Source of the DNA: Selaginella tamariscina
Taxonomy: Eukaryota; Streptophyta; Lycopodiopsida; Selaginellales; Selaginellaceae
Length of the DNA: 64,000 nt
Direction: 5' to 3'
Assembly (NCBI GenBank): GCA_003024785.1
Contig: PUQB01000085.1
Location: forward strand, 422,264-486,263
The stretch's first letter is position 1, and every line of letters starts with the position of its first letter. Of the stretch, positions 62,000 to 64,000 are shown in pieces. Position numbers and translations under genes: made by a program. A model generated the notes under the pieces. The model was not told where the DNA came from. It did not search any database and was given only the letters and a program-made list of their open reading frames with translations.

Positions 62000-63045
62000 A
62001 TAACCTGTATATGTTTATATATAACTGATTTAATATTATATGTGTGTTACACTGAAAGATACGACAGTCTCTGCGTGTCTACATCTACGTATCATACCTT
62101 TAAAAGTTCGAGGTTTATCTTCTTGCCTACACGCAATATATAAACAGGCAGCTAAGATAGCCTCCTGGCTCCTCCCCCTTATCGATTTCATATCCTCTAC
62201 TTTCTTGTAAATCTCGTCCCGCACGATCCTTCACACACAAAACGTGTCTGTATTTTAAATTACCATAAAATACTACAGTTTATTTAATTAACCTTGCATA
62301 AGCTCACTACACATGTTCTGGCAGTTAGTTAATAGTTAAGGGGTACTACATGATCGTGTAGAGAACGATAGCTGGGAATTTTGTCATACACGATGACAAA
62401 AATTCCCAGCTATCGTTCTCCTGGATAATTATTCCGTAAATGGAACTTCTATGAAGAGTTCACGAGATACGAATATAACAGCAAAAAAACAGCAAACAGC
62501 AATGCAACAAAAAGACACTACATACATGTATATGACCAGAAAGTCTACAATAAAAGCCCAAATCTTAAATAATCTACACAACTTACGAGAGAATTAACTA
62601 GAATAAATACGAACCTTGATAGTGGAGACCAATCCTAATCTACAAAAGAAAGAAAACAAGAGTTAAAAAAGGCAAAAGACAGAAAAATGTATACTGACCG
62701 ATCAGCCATGGTCCCAATTGTCTTGAAAGCAGCGAGAAGAACACGGTCGGGGTTAGTCCCATGATTCTGCCACTTCCCGAGGACAGCAAAATCCCCTTGA
62801 GACCCGTTACCTCTTGAAATAGTGGTAGAGAGACCTCCGTCAGTGAGGAGCGGGTTCGAAGGGCCACCCACACGAACAGGATCGTTCGAACCCGAGTCGT
62901 CCGAGAATGTACGCCATTCAGAGCTCTCGTCTATGAAATGCGCCTCAAGAACGAGGCCGCATTCCATACACACCGTATCTCCTGCCGCATGATCTACGAC
63001 TATGTCCACCTCTCGTCGGCAATCCGGACACACAGTCTTCTGCAT
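61081..63045 (-). CDS. TFIIB: Transcription initiation factor IIB
   Basis: General RNA polymerase II factor that bridges TBP and polymerase at the promoter. Seven exons (minus): 62699-63045, 62615-62639, 62098-62228, 61807-61937, 61517-61605, 61380-61454, 61081-61214; after two corrections 310 residues, the usual plant TFIIB length. The zinc ribbon is [24 protein letters not shown]; the B-finger region has SSEWRTF; two cyclin folds carry [48 protein letters not shown], then [28 protein letters not shown] and [14 protein letters not shown]. Exon 2 is a 25-nt microexon (LGLVSTIK), needed to link the linker to cyclin fold 1. All junctions are GT-AG and in phase. Frame breaks: one extra G near 62221 and a CT pair missing near 61398. 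The start at 63045 gives MQKTVCPDC, as expected. Confidence 0.95.
62361..62420. repeat. 60-bp near-perfect hairpin in a TFIIB intron
   Basis: Arms 62361-62387 and 62393-62420 are reverse complements over 27 bp with one bulged base (GAGAACGATAGCTGGGAA.. pairs with ..TTCCCAGCTATCGTTCTC) around a 5-nt loop ACACG. It lies in the intron between TFIIB exons 2 and 3. It could be a small foldback/MITE relic or a small-RNA precursor; the stem is longer than chance would allow. Confidence 0.9.
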
Positions 63046-63600
63046 TCTCGCGTCTCCTGATGAAGAGCTTTCGATTCCCTGTGTCCTCTACACAAAGATT
63101 GTTGATGCGTTAGAAAGAAAACGGAGACTTTCCACATCTTACCTGAACTGCTCCTCTGCGACGAGGATTTCCGACTCTCTGCGAGATTATCGATGAATTA
63201 GCGAGAAAAAAAGAGAATTTCGATATCTTACCTTATCCCTCCTCGCTGCTCCTCAGCGATGATCCTCCAACGAACAAATGCGACGATTTTGAGCTGCCTG
63301 TGTCCTGTACACAAGATTATCGAGGAATTAGGGAGAAATGAAGAGATTTGCGACTTAGTACCTGCTGAAATTGATTGTGTGTGGCAAAGATTATCGATTT
63401 GCAGACAGCGCTGCTGTTCTATGGTTCACAATTGCGAGATTTTGTGAGAAATGTGAGGATTTCCATACAGAATTCAAGATTTTTTTCGATTCCTCACCTG
63501 ATCTTTCTTGCGAGACGCCTAGATTGAGACGCAGTTACTCAGTGACGCCGTTGCCTTGCTTCTCTCTCCCCTCGCTAGGGTAAAAGCTAGAAACTAGGGC
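63046..63600 (-). promoter_or_regulatory. TFIIB leader with repeated exon/mini-intron units
   Basis: On the minus strand the 5' leader holds three related units (about 63087-63145, 63180-63235, 63304-63365; a partial one near 63388). Each carries a splice-donor-like word, CAG/GTAAG (63141), AAG/GTAAG (63231) and CAG/GTACT (63361), followed ~50-60 nt later by an acceptor-like word: GTGTAG (63088), TCGCAG (63178), GTACAG (63304). This looks like a leader exon and short intron duplicated in tandem. A plausible final acceptor CATCAG lies near 63058, just before the ATG. Confidence 0.55.
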
Positions 63601-63859
63601 TTGTGGCCATGGCATTTATAACGCTAACTTGCCGTCATACATCTGTAGCCGGAATATACCCAAACTTACATTCGGAATATTCGAGAATCTATATTAATAG
63701 CACACCTATTGAAAATTAGCCATTTGGCTAGTTCTTAATTTTACTATTACATTCATATCAGGATACACGTACGTCCACACAATCTCTCTCTCTCCCCACA
63801 CACACCTAGCTTCTCTCTCTCTCTCTCTCTCGCATCCCATACACACACTATTACGTTCT
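63601..63859. other. Intergenic spacer with CT/CA microsatellites
   Basis: Upstream region of TFIIB. CT and CA tracts lie at 63783-63830. A GGAATATTCGAGAA word lies at 63672-63685. No coding signal. Confidence 0.6.
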
Positions 63860-64000
63860 CTGTCTCTTGCGGGTGAACAAAGCCTCAGCAATGCTATCCC
63901 TCATCTCACGACCTCGTTGAGCATCTACAGTGGCAGTGCAGTTGAATCCAGGTGGGTGGGAGTGACTCTATAGTTCTTGCCAGTTTGGAAGCCTCCGAGT
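63860..64000 (-). CDS. Possible exon of an unidentified gene, cut by the window edge
   Basis: On the minus strand an acceptor-like CACTGTAG near 63928 is followed by a frame reading DAQRGREMRDSIAEALFTRK, with coding-like composition and ending at a microsatellite. The sequence to its right may hold another exon. I do not recognise the family. Confidence 0.3.

Overview
This is nuclear DNA of a land plant, most likely a non-seed vascular plant. The evidence is spliceosomal introns with plant-type splice sites, plant-specific families (HVA22, DUF538, MUCI70/DUF616, a PLS-type PPR protein, protein-only RNase P, a nepenthesin-like aspartic protease), TTTAGGG-type repeats and Ty3 retrotransposons. 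The intronless, repetitive PPR style and several 50-60 nt introns resemble lycophytes such as Selaginella. That placement is inference; no organism name can be read from the sequence.

Layout. (1) 0-14 kb is a gene-rich island: PRORP (-, runs off the left edge), HVA22 (+), DUF538 (-), a MUCI70-like glycosyltransferase (-), tRNA-Asp(GUC) (+), a PPR gene (+), a short-chain dehydrogenase (+) and an aspartic protease (+). (2) 14.5-19.3 kb is a truncated Ty3 element whose RNase H region is interrupted by a second LTR family present as two inverted LTRs around a gag fragment, followed by an assembly gap. (3) 20.2-24.4 kb is a ~140-bp tandem array followed by a decayed five-exon gene (gene A) with a ParB-like domain and a C-terminal permuted DNA-methyltransferase-like domain. 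(4) 24.4-31 kb is AT-rich DNA with a decayed Ty3 element and a gag scrap. (5) 31-43.8 kb is the most unusual part: a FCP1-like phosphatase gene and a second, divergent ParB/methyltransferase-like gene (gene B) read leftward, and a transposase-like gene (DUF7869-like) reads rightward. Between the two divergent genes lie two arrays of an 18-bp perfect palindrome, about 21 and 15 units, one next to each gene's 5' end. (6) 44-54 kb is AT-rich repeats with a hAT-type remnant and a B3-domain fragment. (7) 54.1-59 kb is a nearly complete Ty3 element (-) with ~200-bp LTRs. (8) 61-63.1 kb is a complete TFIIB gene (-) with an unusual duplicated leader and a strong hairpin in one intron.

Reading-frame quality. 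Most conserved genes are interrupted by one-base frame breaks, usually a base short in or next to a short homopolymer. The flanking protein sequence is well conserved, so I treat the ordinary genes as real genes with consensus errors. Gene A differs: it also carries four in-frame stops, each one C-to-T change from an Arg or Gln codon, as expected of a silenced, methylated element.

Genes working together. I see no operon logic in the housekeeping part. In 31-43.8 kb the phosphatase, ParB/methyltransferase-like protein, palindromic arrays and transposase look like parts of one large mobile element.
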